DNA of 64,000 bases from positions 1-64,000 of the forward strand of contig NZ_VLLI01000002.1 of NCBI RefSeq assembly GCF_007830615.1, read 5' to 3'. A program made the translations under genes and the position numbers. The notes beneath the pieces were generated by a model. It searched no databases. It had not been told where the DNA came from and worked only from the letters and a program-made list of their open reading frames with translations. This DNA comes from Mucilaginibacter frigoritolerans (lineage in GTDB: Bacteria; Bacteroidota; Bacteroidia; Sphingobacteriales; Sphingobacteriaceae). Below, piece after piece: positions 35,505 to 44,373 of the stretch (position 1 is the stretch's first letter; each line of letters starts with the position of its first letter).

Positions 35505-36479
35505 ATGACAAAGCTTAACAGAAAAAGATTTATCAATAAAGGCGCCAATTTGCCTTTTTTAAAACCTGCCGCCATGATGTTTTTATGCCTGCTTTTCTCG
35601 GCATCAGCATTCACACAAAGTAAACACGACACGACGAGCTATATCCAGACGCTTAATATCAAAACAGGAAAAATTGATACGATATTAGTTGCTAAAGGCG
35701 ATTTTGAAGCACCCAACTGGCATCCTGACAATTACCTCGTTGTTAACTTTAGAGGCAAAATTTACAAGCTGGACCTTGCTACCAAAGCATTAACTGAAAT
35801 TAACACCGGGGCACTTAATCAAATCATGGACGACCACGGGCTTTCGCCGGGTGGCAAATGGATAGCAATAACCAGTTTCGACACAGGAAACGCTGGACAA
35901 AAAGTTTATAAATTTTCTATTTCTATCGTCCCTGCGGGTGGCGGGCAACCTAAGAAAATAACAACCTCCCAGGATCTTTCTTTCTGGCATGGATGGAGCC
36001 CCGATGGCAAGACCATAGCCTATTGCGGAGGGGACTTTAGCAACCTGGATGTTTACACCATACCGGTGGAAGGAGGCACGCCGAAGAGACTAACTGACGC
36101 CCCAGGGTTAGATGATGGACCCGATTATTCTCCTGACGGCAAGTATATATATTTCCACTCCTACCGTAGTGGCCGTATGCAAATTTGGCGTATGCACACT
36201 GATGGCTCGCAACAAGAGCAAATGACCTTTGATGAAAATGCCAACTGGTTTCCGCATCCATCACCAGATAATAAATCCATCGCTTATATAGCCTATACTA
36301 CCGATCAAAAACAACTTCACCCGTTTGGTAAAGATGTTAAACTTCGTTTAATGGATCTCAAAACAAAAACTGTTAAAGATATAACGCCTGTGTTTTATGG
36401 TGGAGCGGGCACCATCAATACACCATCGTGGAGCCCTGACAGTAAAAAGGTTGCTTTTGTAAGTTATTCGGTTAAATAA
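35505..36479 (+). CDS. TolB-like WD40 beta-propeller exported protein
   Basis: A 324-aa protein with N-terminal signal anchor (AAMMFLCLLFSASAFTQ) and a chain of PD40 repeats: APNWHPDNYLVVNFRGKIYKLD, WSPDGKTIAYCGGD, YSPDGKYIYFHSYRSGRMQIWRM, PSPDNKSIAYIAY, WSPDSKKVAFVSY. It should form a six-bladed propeller in the periplasm. Relatives near glycoside hydrolases are of unknown function and may bind oligosaccharides. Sits 34 bp after the mannosidase and 18 bp before the isomerase, so one operon. Confidence 0.88.
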   Translation: MTKLNRKRFINKGANLPFLKPAAMMFLCLLFSASAFTQSKHDTTSYIQTLNIKTGKIDTILVAKGDFEAPNWHPDNYLVVNFRGKIYKLDLATKALTEINTGALNQIMDDHGLSPGGKWIAITSFDTGNAGQKVYKFSISIVPAGGGQPKKITTSQDLSFWHGWSPDGKTIAYCGGDFSNLDVYTIPVEGGTPKRLTDAPGLDDGPDYSPDGKYIYFHSYRSGRMQIWRMHTDGSQQEQMTFDENANWFPHPSPDNKSIAYIAYTTDQKQLHPFGKDVKLRLMDLKTKTVKDITPVFYGGAGTINTPSWSPDSKKVAFVSYSVK

Positions 36480-36497
36480 TGTTAAAACAGAATTGAT

Positions 36498-37457
36498 ATG
36501 AACAGAAACACATTTTTAAAACAAACCGGCATGCTCGCCGCCGCAGGCTTGCTGTACCCGGCACTTAGCCGCGCAGCCGGTATTATTATGCCTAAAACCA
36601 GCGATGCTATTGGCCTGCAGTTGTATACCGTTGGCAGCTTGATGGATGCCGACACTAAAGGCACCCTGCAAAAGCTGGCGGCAATTGGTTATAAGAATCT
36701 GGAAAGCGCCAGTGGCTCAAAAGGGCTTTACTATGGCTACAAACCCAAGGAATTTGCCAGTATGGTAAAAGACATGGGGATGACCTGGCGCAGCGGACAT
36801 GTGGGGGGAGTGCCTTTTACCTTACCCATGTTGATGAAACTAGCCACTACCGCGAAAGACTCGGCCCAAATACAGAAGTATGCACCCATGATTGCACGCA
36901 TGCCCAAAGGGGCCAACCTGCAGGACAATGCACAGCAATTAGCCGACGAAGCAGCGGAGGGCGGTTTGGAATACCTTGTATGCGCTGCAATACCAACAAA
37001 AACGATGGACGATGTTAAAATTGCAGTGGATGTGTTTGGCAAAGCAGGGGAAGCATGCAAGAAAGCCGGAGTGCAGTTTGCGTTTCACAACCATAGCTTT
37101 GAGTTTGTGCCGATAAATGGGGTATTGCCTTATGATTACATAATGGCCAATACCGACAAAGATTTGGTAAAGAGTGAAGTTGACCTTGGCTGGGCAACCG
37201 TTGCCGGGCAGAACCCTGTTGAGATATTTAAGAAATATCACGGCAGGATACCGCTTTGGCATGCGAAGGATATGGATAAAATCACAAAAGAGCCCACAGA
37301 GATCGGCAGCGGTTACGTTGATTTTAAACCAATTTTTGATGCCAGACATCTATCGGGAATGAAGTACTTCTTTATTGAACAGGACGCGGAGGGAGCCCCA
37401 ACAACAATGGAAAACGTTACCAACGACTACAACAATTTGAAAAAAGTGCTGGCATAG
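36498..37457 (+). CDS. Sugar phosphate isomerase/epimerase-like TIM barrel, exported
   Basis: A 319-aa protein of the AP-endonuclease-2 (xylose isomerase-like) superfamily. The leader MNRNTFLKQTGMLAAAGLLYPALSRAAG looks like an export signal. GLQLYTVGSLMDADTKGTLQKLAAIGYKNLE starts the barrel, FAFHNHSFEF and SEVDLGWATVAGQNP carry the metal-ligand His, Glu and Asp, and LWHAKDMD and FFIEQDAEG the later ones. Exported members occur near glycosidases in Bacteroidota; some act on 3-keto sugars, so an isomerase or hydratase role is possible. A homologue is at 41884. Confidence 0.88.
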   Translation: MNRNTFLKQTGMLAAAGLLYPALSRAAGIIMPKTSDAIGLQLYTVGSLMDADTKGTLQKLAAIGYKNLESASGSKGLYYGYKPKEFASMVKDMGMTWRSGHVGGVPFTLPMLMKLATTAKDSAQIQKYAPMIARMPKGANLQDNAQQLADEAAEGGLEYLVCAAIPTKTMDDVKIAVDVFGKAGEACKKAGVQFAFHNHSFEFVPINGVLPYDYIMANTDKDLVKSEVDLGWATVAGQNPVEIFKKYHGRIPLWHAKDMDKITKEPTEIGSGYVDFKPIFDARHLSGMKYFFIEQDAEGAPTTMENVTNDYNNLKKVLA

Positions 37458-37577
37458 GCACAACTATTTGCAAACGGGGAACCGCGTCTAACCGGCATTA
37501 CAGGTTTTTGCCCTTGCGGTCCGGTAACATGAAAACATAATCAAATACTAATTTAAGACACTCAAATAAATCAAAAA

Positions 37578-37958
37578 ATGAAAAAAGCAACACTAATTAA
37601 TTTAATGGCCGTGATCCTGATAGTAATCGCGACAAAAGCGAATGCACAAACGCAAACAAATTATTATATCGGCAAATGGGATGTGCTGGTAAAAGGCCTG
37701 CCAAATGGGGATACGCATATGAAGTTTAATATTGCCGACTCGGCAGGCCATACGAAAGGTGTGCTGTTAGATACCACCGCCGCGCATAAGGATATACCGC
37801 TGACCAAAATTGAACAGGATGGCGACAAGATCACCTTGTATTTTAACGCACAGGGTTATGATGTGAGCCTGCTTTTGGCAAAGAAAGATGACGACCATGC
37901 AACTGGCAGCCTGATGGGCATGTTTGATGCTAATGCCATTCGTATGAAAGAAAAATAG
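37578..37958 (+). CDS. Small exported protein of unknown function
   Basis: A 126-aa protein: signal peptide (MKKATLINLMAVILIVIATKANAQ) then a short beta-rich domain (YIGKWDVLVKGLPNGDTHMKFNIADSAGHTKGVLLD ... GDKITLYFNAQGYDVSLLLAKKDDDHATGSLMGMFDANAIRM), lipocalin-like in pattern. Similar small proteins are found next to exported sugar isomerases. No function can be given. Confidence 0.75.
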   Translation: MKKATLINLMAVILIVIATKANAQTQTNYYIGKWDVLVKGLPNGDTHMKFNIADSAGHTKGVLLDTTAAHKDIPLTKIEQDGDKITLYFNAQGYDVSLLLAKKDDDHATGSLMGMFDANAIRMKEK

Positions 37959-37960
37959 TA

Positions 37961-37999
37961 ATTTCATAGCGATGGATTTTAAATCCATCGCTATGAAAT
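37961..37999. repeat. 39-bp perfect palindromic repeat
   Basis: Two 19-bp arms (37961-37979 and 37981-37999) are exact inverted copies around one T. It starts 2 bp after one gene's stop and ends just before the next gene's start. Halves of the same sequence (TAGCGATGGATTT and CCATCGCTATG) recur at 43283 and 43461, so this is a dispersed REP-like element. Confidence 0.75.
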
Positions 38000-38010
38000 A
38001 CGTCAAAATT

Positions 38011-38691
38011 ATGAAATACCTCATCATTGTCCTATTGTTCCCACTGGCGTTACAGGCGCAAGTTGTTACCAATCAACGGCTTTTTGACACCATACCCTTT
38101 ATCCCCGAACACACCCCGCTGCGTTTGGCTCAATTTGCAAAAGAGCCGATAGTAACGGGCAGGGTCATTTTTCTGGGCAACAGCATTACCGAAATGGGTA
38201 ACTGGAAAAAGGCAACCGGTGATACCACCGTTATCAACCGGGGCATAGGCGGCGATATCACTTACGGAGTTTTGAAACGCCTTAAGGATATTACCGACCG
38301 ACAGCCCTCCAAAGTTTTTCTGCTGATTGGCATTAACGACATTGGCAAGGACATTCCGGAAGCGGTGATTGCCGACAATGATCTCAAAATTGTAAAGGAA
38401 ATACATGCCCAATGCCCGCAAACCCGTATTTATGTAGAAAGTGTACTGCCCGTTAATTCAACCGTAAACAACTTCCCTCAGCATTATGATAAGGAAGAAC
38501 ATGTATTGGCCCTCAATAAATTGCTGCGAGCCAATGCAGCAGCCGGTAACTATACTTATGTAGACATCTTTCACCTGTTTGCCGATGCTAATGGCCGACT
38601 TAAAAGTGAATACACTTACGAAGGGCTGCATCTTAAGCCACCAGCTTATGATATTTGGGTGGCATACCTCAGGAAGATGGGATATTTGTAA
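38011..38691 (+). CDS. SGNH/GDSL-type exported hydrolase
   Basis: A 226-aa secreted esterase-like enzyme. Signal peptide MKYLIIVLLFPLALQAQ. Block I with catalytic Ser is IFLGNSITEMG, block II Gly is NRGIGGDITYG, block III Asn is LIGINDIGKD, block V Asp-x-x-His is EGLHLKPPAY (with the His at GLHL). It likely deacetylates a glycan, which suits the mannosidase operon. The frame is open to 37972, but the ATG at 38011 begins the signal peptide cleanly and leaves the palindromic repeat outside the gene; 37993 is also possible. Confidence 0.88.
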   Translation: MKYLIIVLLFPLALQAQVVTNQRLFDTIPFIPEHTPLRLAQFAKEPIVTGRVIFLGNSITEMGNWKKATGDTTVINRGIGGDITYGVLKRLKDITDRQPSKVFLLIGINDIGKDIPEAVIADNDLKIVKEIHAQCPQTRIYVESVLPVNSTVNNFPQHYDKEEHVLALNKLLRANAAAGNYTYVDIFHLFADANGRLKSEYTYEGLHLKPPAYDIWVAYLRKMGYL

Positions 38692-38821
38692 AACTGCCAA
38701 TGGGGAGTAAATACCGATTAGGTGGTTTCATTTAACTCTTTCTGTATCGCCTTGTTGGTAGCATTGTTTGTCGGTGATGTCATTTTAAGAATGAATCAAA
38801 ACGCCCTATGATATAGAAGCT

Positions 38822-39940
38822 TTATTTTAGAGGAAGTGTAAATTTAAAAGTGCTACCTTTGCCAGGTTCGCTTTCGGCCCAAATCTTCCCATTATGCCTG
38901 TTAATAATTTCCGCACACAGGTAAAGGCCGATGCCAAAACCGGCTATTTTTTCTGTTTCCTTACTTTCCACGCGGTAATGGGGCAAAAAAAGTTTTTGAA
39001 TATCCGCAGCCGCAATACCAAGTCCCTGATCCCTGACCCTTACTTCTACATTATTATCATGTAACACACAACCTATTTCAATCTCAGCGGTTTTATCAGA
39101 ATATTTTGCGGCATTGCTCAGCAGATTTACCAAAACCTGTTCTATTTTTTCCCGGTCGGCATTGACATTTACGGTATGGCGGGGATTGATTACTATATGA
39201 TGAGTGGACGTTATAAATAACGTTTCTTCAACTACTTCATTGATTAATGAATCAAGCCTGAAAACTTCTTTTTTGAGATGTATCTTACCAGCCTCGGCTC
39301 CCGACAGATTAAGCAGACTGTTAATCATATTGAGCATTTTCTTAACCTGCTTATCCACTTTTGACAATGCCCCTATTGTAAAATTGTCTTTCTGTTTCTT
39401 TGCCCAGTTATTTAGCATCTGTACATAAGCCTTCAGTGCGGTAAGTGGTGTTTTTAGCTCATGACTAACCATGCCTATAAATTTACTCCGCCTCAAGTCA
39501 CTTTGCTTCTGTTCTGTAATATCCATGATGATGCCGGAGAAATAGCAATCGCTCGCAGTCGGACTACTAAATCCGCCGGTTACGCTCAACCATTTTTGTT
39601 TGCGATGAGAAATACCAATAATTGGAAACTCAATATAAAGGGGAATTCGTTTTTTAAAGACAGTTTCAATGGCCTCCACCGCACTTTTCCGGTGTCTATC
39701 AACCACCTTTGACATCGCATCCTCAAAAGACATCTCTTCTTCCGGTAAAAAACCAAAGAGTTCTTTGGTACGGTTGGAGGGAAGGAATTGTCCGGATGCC
39801 GGATCCATGATCCAGATACCTACATTGGCAGAATCGAGCGCAATCTCCGCCATATCTGCCGACTTAAAAGGTTTAATTAAATTGGAAGCCGTATTGTCTT
39901 CTGGAAGCTCCTTCCCGCTACTATTTTTATTCATCATCAA
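38822..39940 (-). CDS. PAS-domain sensor histidine kinase
   Basis: A 372-aa soluble kinase. A PAS domain spans about 25-145 (IALDSANVGIWIMDPASGQFLPSNRTKELFGF). The HisKA box MVSHELKTPLTALKAYVQML follows with the phospho-acceptor His near 160. The HATPase domain shows the N box (NLLSNAAKYSD), G1 (VRDQGLGIA), and G2 (GFGIGLYLCAEII). No membrane segment is predicted, so it reads a cytoplasmic cue. No response regulator lies next to it, so it is an orphan kinase. Confidence 0.93.
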   Translation of the reverse strand: MMMNKNSSGKELPEDNTASNLIKPFKSADMAEIALDSANVGIWIMDPASGQFLPSNRTKELFGFLPEEEMSFEDAMSKVVDRHRKSAVEAIETVFKKRIPLYIEFPIIGISHRKQKWLSVTGGFSSPTASDCYFSGIIMDITEQKQSDLRRSKFIGMVSHELKTPLTALKAYVQMLNNWAKKQKDNFTIGALSKVDKQVKKMLNMINSLLNLSGAEAGKIHLKKEVFRLDSLINEVVEETLFITSTHHIVINPRHTVNVNADREKIEQVLVNLLSNAAKYSDKTAEIEIGCVLHDNNVEVRVRDQGLGIAAADIQKLFLPHYRVESKETEKIAGFGIGLYLCAEIINRHNGKIWAESEPGKGSTFKFTLPLK

Positions 39941-40042
39941 TCCTCACATACCATTTCATGATAAAAACACACTATTTATCCCGATATATGAATGCAGTTA
40001 ATCACTATACAGTTATAACGGCTTCTTATCTGAATTATTTCC

Positions 40043-40072
40043 AAAAAAAAACACCCTCCGCCAGGGAGGGTG
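40043..40072 (-). terminator. Rho-independent terminator of the cold-shock gene
   Basis: On the minus strand CACCCTCC pairs with GGAGGGTG (40052-40059 with 40065-40072), followed by a run of nine T (40043-40051 as A). It lies 22 bp after the cold-shock gene stop. Confidence 0.85.
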
Positions 40073-40093
40073 CTCACAATAATTTATAGTATT

Positions 40094-40285
40094 TTAAGCT
40101 ACTTTTACATTTACTGCGTTAGGACCTTTACGGCCTTCCTCAACGTCAAAATTAACAACGTTATTCTCACGAATATTGTCAATTAAGCCTGTAGAGTGAA
40201 CAAAAATCTCGCTTCCACCATTCTCTGGTGTAATAAATCCGAATCCTTTTGTTTCATTAAAAAATTTTACTGTTCCTTGTTGCAT
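40094..40285 (-). CDS. Cold-shock domain protein (CspA family)
   Basis: A 63-aa single cold-shock domain: MQQGTVKFFNETKGFGFITP with RNP1 (KGFGFI) and RNP2-type EIFVHSTGL. It binds single-stranded RNA/DNA and melts secondary structure at low temperature. Monocistronic, with its own strong terminator. A 16-bp palindrome AAATATCCGGATATTT lies at 40322-40337 upstream, possibly in the leader or promoter region. Confidence 0.96.
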   Translation of the reverse strand: MQQGTVKFFNETKGFGFITPENGGSEIFVHSTGLIDNIRENNVVNFDVEEGRKGPNAVNVKVA

Positions 40286-40621
40286 TATATTGTTATATTA
40301 ATAAGTTGACAAGGTAGGTATAAATATCCGGATATTTTTCCTTTTGGTAAAAATATTTAATAATTATTTAATTCAACTAAAGTGGATAGCTGTAAAAACA
40401 ACAAAAATTTTAGGGGTTAATCATCACCTGTACCCTAACTGGCACAGGTGGCGCGGGTATAAAGCGATGTCAGATGGATGGTGTAAGCATATTTTTGCAA
40501 CTTAATTTCCGCCCACTCTGGATTAAACCTTATTGACGAAGACCATCAGTTCGGGCGCAACTGCACCCATTTGTAAATTATGATTATATGACTTTTTGTA
40601 ACATCAAGGATAAAAAACACT

Positions 40622-41248
40622 CTAGATGCCGCCTTTTCTACACTTAATTAAAAAGAAGGGGTAATTCTCCGTAATTTCTGTGATTTCGAATAATCCGGCG
40701 TGGTTAAATTCTTTGTGGATTGATTCCTTGTCGTAGAAAAACATGTTGACGCCGCCAAATAGTTCATAACGATCCTCGCTTAGTAATTTACCTTTGCCAT
40801 AGGTAGGCGCATCTTTGGATATCACGGTGAAAACCATGTAGCCATTTGTTGCAAGCTGGTTGTAGCAGTCGGCAATTAGCTTTTGCCTCTCGTTGCTATC
40901 TAATAAATGAATCAAAGCATAACAAAATATACCATCGTACAGGCAGTTATCAAAGGGCATATCCGTTACAGAACCATGATAGATGGTCATCTCCTTTCCG
41001 TAATGTTTTCTGGCCATTTCAATAGCTGTTTTTGATATCTCAATGCCGGTTACTGTTATGCCATTTTCTTTAAAAGTTTGCGCATTCCGTCCGTAGCCAA
41101 TTCCCGGAATAAGCATATTTTTCACTGCTTTCTCAACAAAAAAATCTTTCGTTAATACCGCAGAATGGGATGGTTCAAAGCCCCACATTTCCTGCTTTTC
41201 GCTAAAGCTCGACTCCCAAAATTCGGGTTTTTCGTTTTCCTCCATCAT
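40622..41248 (-). CDS. Class I SAM-dependent methyltransferase
   Basis: A 208-aa methyltransferase: FWESSFSEKQEMWGFEPSHSA, then motif I LIPGIGYGRNAQTF and acidic loop VTGIEISKTAIEMARKHYG, and motif IV DGIFCYALIHLLD. It is of the TehB/thiopurine-methyltransferase-like sort. Substrate unknown. It stands alone between the cold-shock gene and a long intergenic space. Confidence 0.88.
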   Translation of the reverse strand: MMEENEKPEFWESSFSEKQEMWGFEPSHSAVLTKDFFVEKAVKNMLIPGIGYGRNAQTFKENGITVTGIEISKTAIEMARKHYGKEMTIYHGSVTDMPFDNCLYDGIFCYALIHLLDSNERQKLIADCYNQLATNGYMVFTVISKDAPTYGKGKLLSEDRYELFGGVNMFFYDKESIHKEFNHAGLFEITEITENYPFFLIKCRKGGI

Positions 41249-41883
41249 CTGTCCTCAGAGTGCTATAAATTATTTAAGAAACTCCTGCTAATCAGTCCAA
41301 AGTGCGCCCACAGGTTTGGCAGGTAAAACTATCAACCTGAAACAACTCTAATTTCATTTAGCAATATTAAGAATTTCCGAAACTTGTAAGCCGGTTTGTT
41401 GGACTGAAACTGACAAAGGTTTTTAATTTTTACACCACAAAAACAAATAGATAAAACCCCTATATAACAGCAAGTGCGGCAGGTGTTATATAGGGTATTT
41501 TGTATCGATAAACACTAACTGGCGTTGGTAATAACTACAACAGTATTATGCTTGTGTTTTCACCAGTTGTATATCAAAGTGCCGTTTAATCTCATCGCCA
41601 ATTTATTTCCGTTTAATGAGGTATACTTGTGTTAGGTATCCGCCAGGAATCACCATATAAACCATTTAAAGATTTACTAATATCAGGAGGATAGCTATGC
41701 TTGGTTTAAACTATGCTGCTTATGCCATTATGAATCCGGCTTGCAAAATTGAAAAACAGTTGTGATGAACAATATCCGGCGAGAGAGTGTTACTTACAGA
41801 TTGCCGATAAAGGTAAGCGTAGAAATTGCAGGAAAAGATTTATAAGCCGTTATGCAAATATTAAACTTTAATACAAACAACCG
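41249..41883. other. Long intergenic region
   Basis: 635 bp. It contains one strong hairpin (41458-41495) and, at 41698, a 22-codon frame (MLGLNYAAYAIMNPACKIEKQL) after a perfect AGGAGG; the frame has no recognised family. Nothing else is identified. The isomerase gene promoter must lie near 41840-41880. Confidence 0.45.
41458..41495. terminator. Hairpin, terminator-like
   Basis: CCCTATATAACA (41458-41469) pairs perfectly with TGTTATATAGGG (41484-41495) around a 14-nt loop. The following bases are only moderately T-rich, so it may be a terminator or a protein-binding palindrome. Confidence 0.45.
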
Positions 41884-42753
41884 ATGATCAACAGGAGAAC
41901 TTTTATAAAAAACAGCTCGCTTTTAGCCCTCGCTGTTCCCTTGCGTAAACTCTCATTGCCCGCATTTAACCGGGTTAAATTGCGCGATTTCGGCATCCAG
42001 CTTTATATGGTGAGGGATGCCATGGAAAAAGATACACCCGGCACTTTAGGGCTGTTAGGCGAAATGGGCTACACCCAGATAGAAAGTTACAGCGGCAGTA
42101 AAGGCATGTTTTGGGGTTTGAGCAATATTGAATTTAAGAAGCTGGCCAACGGCAATGGCCTCAACCTTATATCGTCCCACTATAAGGACAGTGATATGCC
42201 TTTTGAGAAGCAGGCAGCAATGGCAGCCGAAACAGGCATGAAATACCTGATATGCCCCTGGAAAGGTCCGCAGAAATCAATAGATAATTTTAAGCACATA
42301 GCCGACGATTTTAACCACAGGGGACAGATTTGTAAAAAACATGGCTTACGCTTTGGCTATCACCCGCACGATTATCCTTATAAAACGGTTAACGGCCAGT
42401 TACCCATTAACGTTTTGCTTGACCATACGGACCCGGCATTGGTAGATTTTGAAATGGACTTTTACTATACCGTAACCGAGGGACTGGATCCCGAAGCTTA
42501 TTTAAACAAGTACAAAAAACGTTTCAGGCTTTGCCACATGCGGGATGTATTAAAACAAAGATTACCGGCCGGCGATAAAGAAGAATCTGCCTGCGATTTG
42601 GGCCAGGGCATTATTGACTACCCACACCTGATTAAAACCGCCCTTGCCAATGGCATGAAATATTTTTTTGTAGAACAATCGCGCTACTTTAATGAAACCC
42701 AACTTCAAAGCGCCGGAGTTAATGCACATTATATGAAAAATTTAGTGTTGTAA
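41884..42753 (+). CDS. Sugar phosphate isomerase/epimerase-like TIM barrel
   Basis: A 289-aa relative of the protein at 36498: leader MINRRTFIKNSSLLALAVP with a twin-arginine-like motif, FGIQLYMVRDAMEKDTPGTLGLLGEMGYTQIESY, LRFGYHPHDYPY, ALVDFEMDFYYTVTEGLDP, and FFVEQSRYF near the end. Metal-ligand His/Glu/Asp are in the usual places. Predicted to be exported and to act on a sugar. The last 144 bp are nearly repeated at 48366-48509, on the far side of the polyphenol oxidase cluster. Confidence 0.87.
   Translation: MINRRTFIKNSSLLALAVPLRKLSLPAFNRVKLRDFGIQLYMVRDAMEKDTPGTLGLLGEMGYTQIESYSGSKGMFWGLSNIEFKKLANGNGLNLISSHYKDSDMPFEKQAAMAAETGMKYLICPWKGPQKSIDNFKHIADDFNHRGQICKKHGLRFGYHPHDYPYKTVNGQLPINVLLDHTDPALVDFEMDFYYTVTEGLDPEAYLNKYKKRFRLCHMRDVLKQRLPAGDKEESACDLGQGIIDYPHLIKTALANGMKYFFVEQSRYFNETQLQSAGVNAHYMKNLVL
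42610..42753 (+). repeat. Isomerase 3' end, reference copy of 144-bp direct repeat
   Basis: This stretch matches 48366-48509 at 134 of 144 bases by my count, without gaps, ending at the same stop codon. Mostly third-position changes, so both copies have drifted as coding sequence or came from related strains. Confidence 0.9.
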
Positions 42754-42787
42754 AGATTGTGGCGGATGGTGATCGTTCAGCAACAAA

Positions 42788-43264
42788 TTATAATTGATAA
42801 TAATATAGCGCTATACGTTCAATAGTTAAGAGGGCATCTTTGTTGGGCGAACGGGAGGGAATTAAGGTTAGCTTAAATTGACTGTCGGACCAGTTTGGCT
42901 GATTATGCAACTGGCTAAATACTTCGCCAACATCAAAAACACGGTCCTGCCCTGCTCCATCATTAGCCGAACTTTCGCCAAGTCCGTATAAGGCCATTGA
43001 TCCTACATAGTTCTTCTCTTCTGATTTATCTTCCTGATCAAGGTTTAGATATATATCAATAACGGGTACCAAATCATTTCCCCGCATATTTTCAAAAAGT
43101 AAAGAAAGGCTATGCCCTGAATTAAATCCGGTGGAACGAAACTGGCTCAATGACTCATCGATATCATTATGATTCACGAAGTCAATTACAATGGTCTGAA
43201 CATCTCCCTTCCATGAAAAGTTATCAGTTGAAGCAATAAGTTGTGAAATTCGATATGTGGACAT
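42788..43264 (-). CDS. Stand-alone PPO1_KFDV-like (polyphenol oxidase shield) domain protein
   Basis: A 158-aa protein with no catalytic part. LSLLFENMRGNDLVPVIDIYLNLDQEDKSEEKNYVGSMALYGLGES, VFDVGEVFSQLHNQPNWSDSQFKLTLIPSRSPN and LTIERIALYYYQ align with the C-terminal domain of the polyphenol oxidase at 44370 (LTILHFENVTGKG, IYDVYLNEP, YYAGSVSFFGVEE, NWKDQQLDVSIEPSRA, VNIGRISVY). In plant enzymes that domain covers the copper site and keeps the enzyme latent. ATG 43264 is chosen as the frame before it overlaps a repeat. Probably a separate chaperone or inhibitor for the oxidase. Confidence 0.7.
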   Translation of the reverse strand: MSTYRISQLIASTDNFSWKGDVQTIVIDFVNHNDIDESLSQFRSTGFNSGHSLSLLFENMRGNDLVPVIDIYLNLDQEDKSEEKNYVGSMALYGLGESSANDGAGQDRVFDVGEVFSQLHNQPNWSDSQFKLTLIPSRSPNKDALLTIERIALYYYQL

Positions 43265-43282
43265 TGCTACCTGTTTTAAATA

Positions 43283-43474
43283 TAGCGATGGATTTAAAAT
43301 CTTGAGTGTTCGAAACATCCAAAAAAATTAGCCTTGTCATTCTGAACAGAGTGAAGAATCTTCTGCGCATTTCAGGTGGGCGATATGCAAGGTGTACACC
43401 TGTTTAATGAAGAAGATCCTTCGCTACGCTCAAGGATGACAATCTATTTTAATCTTTTAAAACCCATCGCTATG
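43283..43474. repeat. Nested intergenic repeat
   Basis: The outer ends (TAGCGATGGATTTAAAAT at 43283 and AACCCATCGCTATG at 43461) are the two arms of the 39-bp palindrome seen at 37961. Between them lies another imperfect inverted repeat, 43334-43442, with ends TTGTCATTCTGAACAGAGTG and the inverse of TCGCTACGCTCAAGGATGAC. One repeat thus seems inserted in the other. It lies between the shield-domain and DUF2182 genes. Confidence 0.7.
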
Positions 43475-43509
43475 CTATTAATAAAACACACTTTAGTTAA
43501 TAAAGTTTA

Positions 43510-44373
43510 TCACAATATACCAATAATAAATAACGTAGCAGCTACAACCATCCAGGCATACCCGGTAAACTTACTGGTGTGTGGCAATAAATAGCGGTCA
43601 TGAATAATAACTGCTGTTACTATAAACATAAGCGGGATGTTGTGGTGGGCCAACACTAATGCAGCCATAGGAACCCAACAGGTATTGAAACAATTGAATC
43701 CCATTTTTACCCCGTAAAACAAACTATCCAAAAACAAATGCCAACCCTGGATACGAATGGGTGCTGTTTGGCCGCATTTAGTCATCTTTATGGGCCTGCC
43801 CGGATGCCAGATGAAAACAGCAGCCAGTAGAAACCCTGATGCCGTAATTAAAGCACTTGCAAAATGAGACAAATCACCGATTATCAAATTCAAAAAAAAC
43901 GACAATAAAAGAAACATGACTCCAACGGCTGTCCATGTTATAATATACCCTATCAGGAATCCCCCAATCCCTAAATCCATATCTTTTCGTTTAACCGAAA
44001 AGGCTACGTGTTTTATAGGCTCGTTAAGCAAGGGAAACATCATCGCTACCACCATTATCATCCAGGGCAGCAATCCGGTTCTAATAGTTGTCAATATCCT
44101 TGAAGAAACAGGTTCCTCCTTCCATACAGCATGTAATTCAAATGGCGAATGGCCTAATACTTTAACAATTCCCCTGGGTGTGCAATAGGTAATCATACTT
44201 AAATGCCCGGTTTGATGAGCATTAGTAAATAAATTACCAACTATTAAAACCCAGGCAAATAAGCTCAAAAACCAGGCCCACCACTCGGGATGTTTTATTA
44301 TTAACATCCGCATTTTTTCTGCAGGGAAGGAGAAACTATTGCTGTTGGCTGCTACGCCGGCATCTGCACTCAT
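43510..44373 (-). CDS. DUF2182 predicted metal-binding integral membrane protein
   Basis: A 287-aa protein with about seven transmembrane helices. The diagnostic motif LPWMIMVVAMMFPL is followed by HVAFSVKRK (about 102-129). A second conserved motif, GVKMGFNCFNTCWVPM (about 221-236), has Cys-x3-Cys, followed by a His pair (LAHHN). The family (COG5486) is described as predicted metal-binding. Its start overlaps the polyphenol oxidase stop by 4 bp, so they are translationally coupled. With Met, His and Cys in the membrane it is a good candidate for handling copper for the oxidase; this is an inference. Confidence 0.85.
   Translation of the reverse strand: MSADAGVAANSNSFSFPAEKMRMLIIKHPEWWAWFLSLFAWVLIVGNLFTNAHQTGHLSMITYCTPRGIVKVLGHSPFELHAVWKEEPVSSRILTTIRTGLLPWMIMVVAMMFPLLNEPIKHVAFSVKRKDMDLGIGGFLIGYIITWTAVGVMFLLLSFFLNLIIGDLSHFASALITASGFLLAAVFIWHPGRPIKMTKCGQTAPIRIQGWHLFLDSLFYGVKMGFNCFNTCWVPMAALVLAHHNIPLMFIVTAVIIHDRYLLPHTSKFTGYAWMVVAATLFIIGIL

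Noticed and set aside
26304..38691. Complete polysaccharide utilisation locus
   Set aside because: GH2 beta-galactosidase and beta-mannosidase are present, but there is no SusC/SusD pair or hybrid two-component sensor in the window.
41698..41766. 22-codon frame after a perfect AGGAGG
   Set aside because: Too short to support and Shine-Dalgarno sites are a poor guide in Bacteroidota; mentioned only in the intergenic entry.
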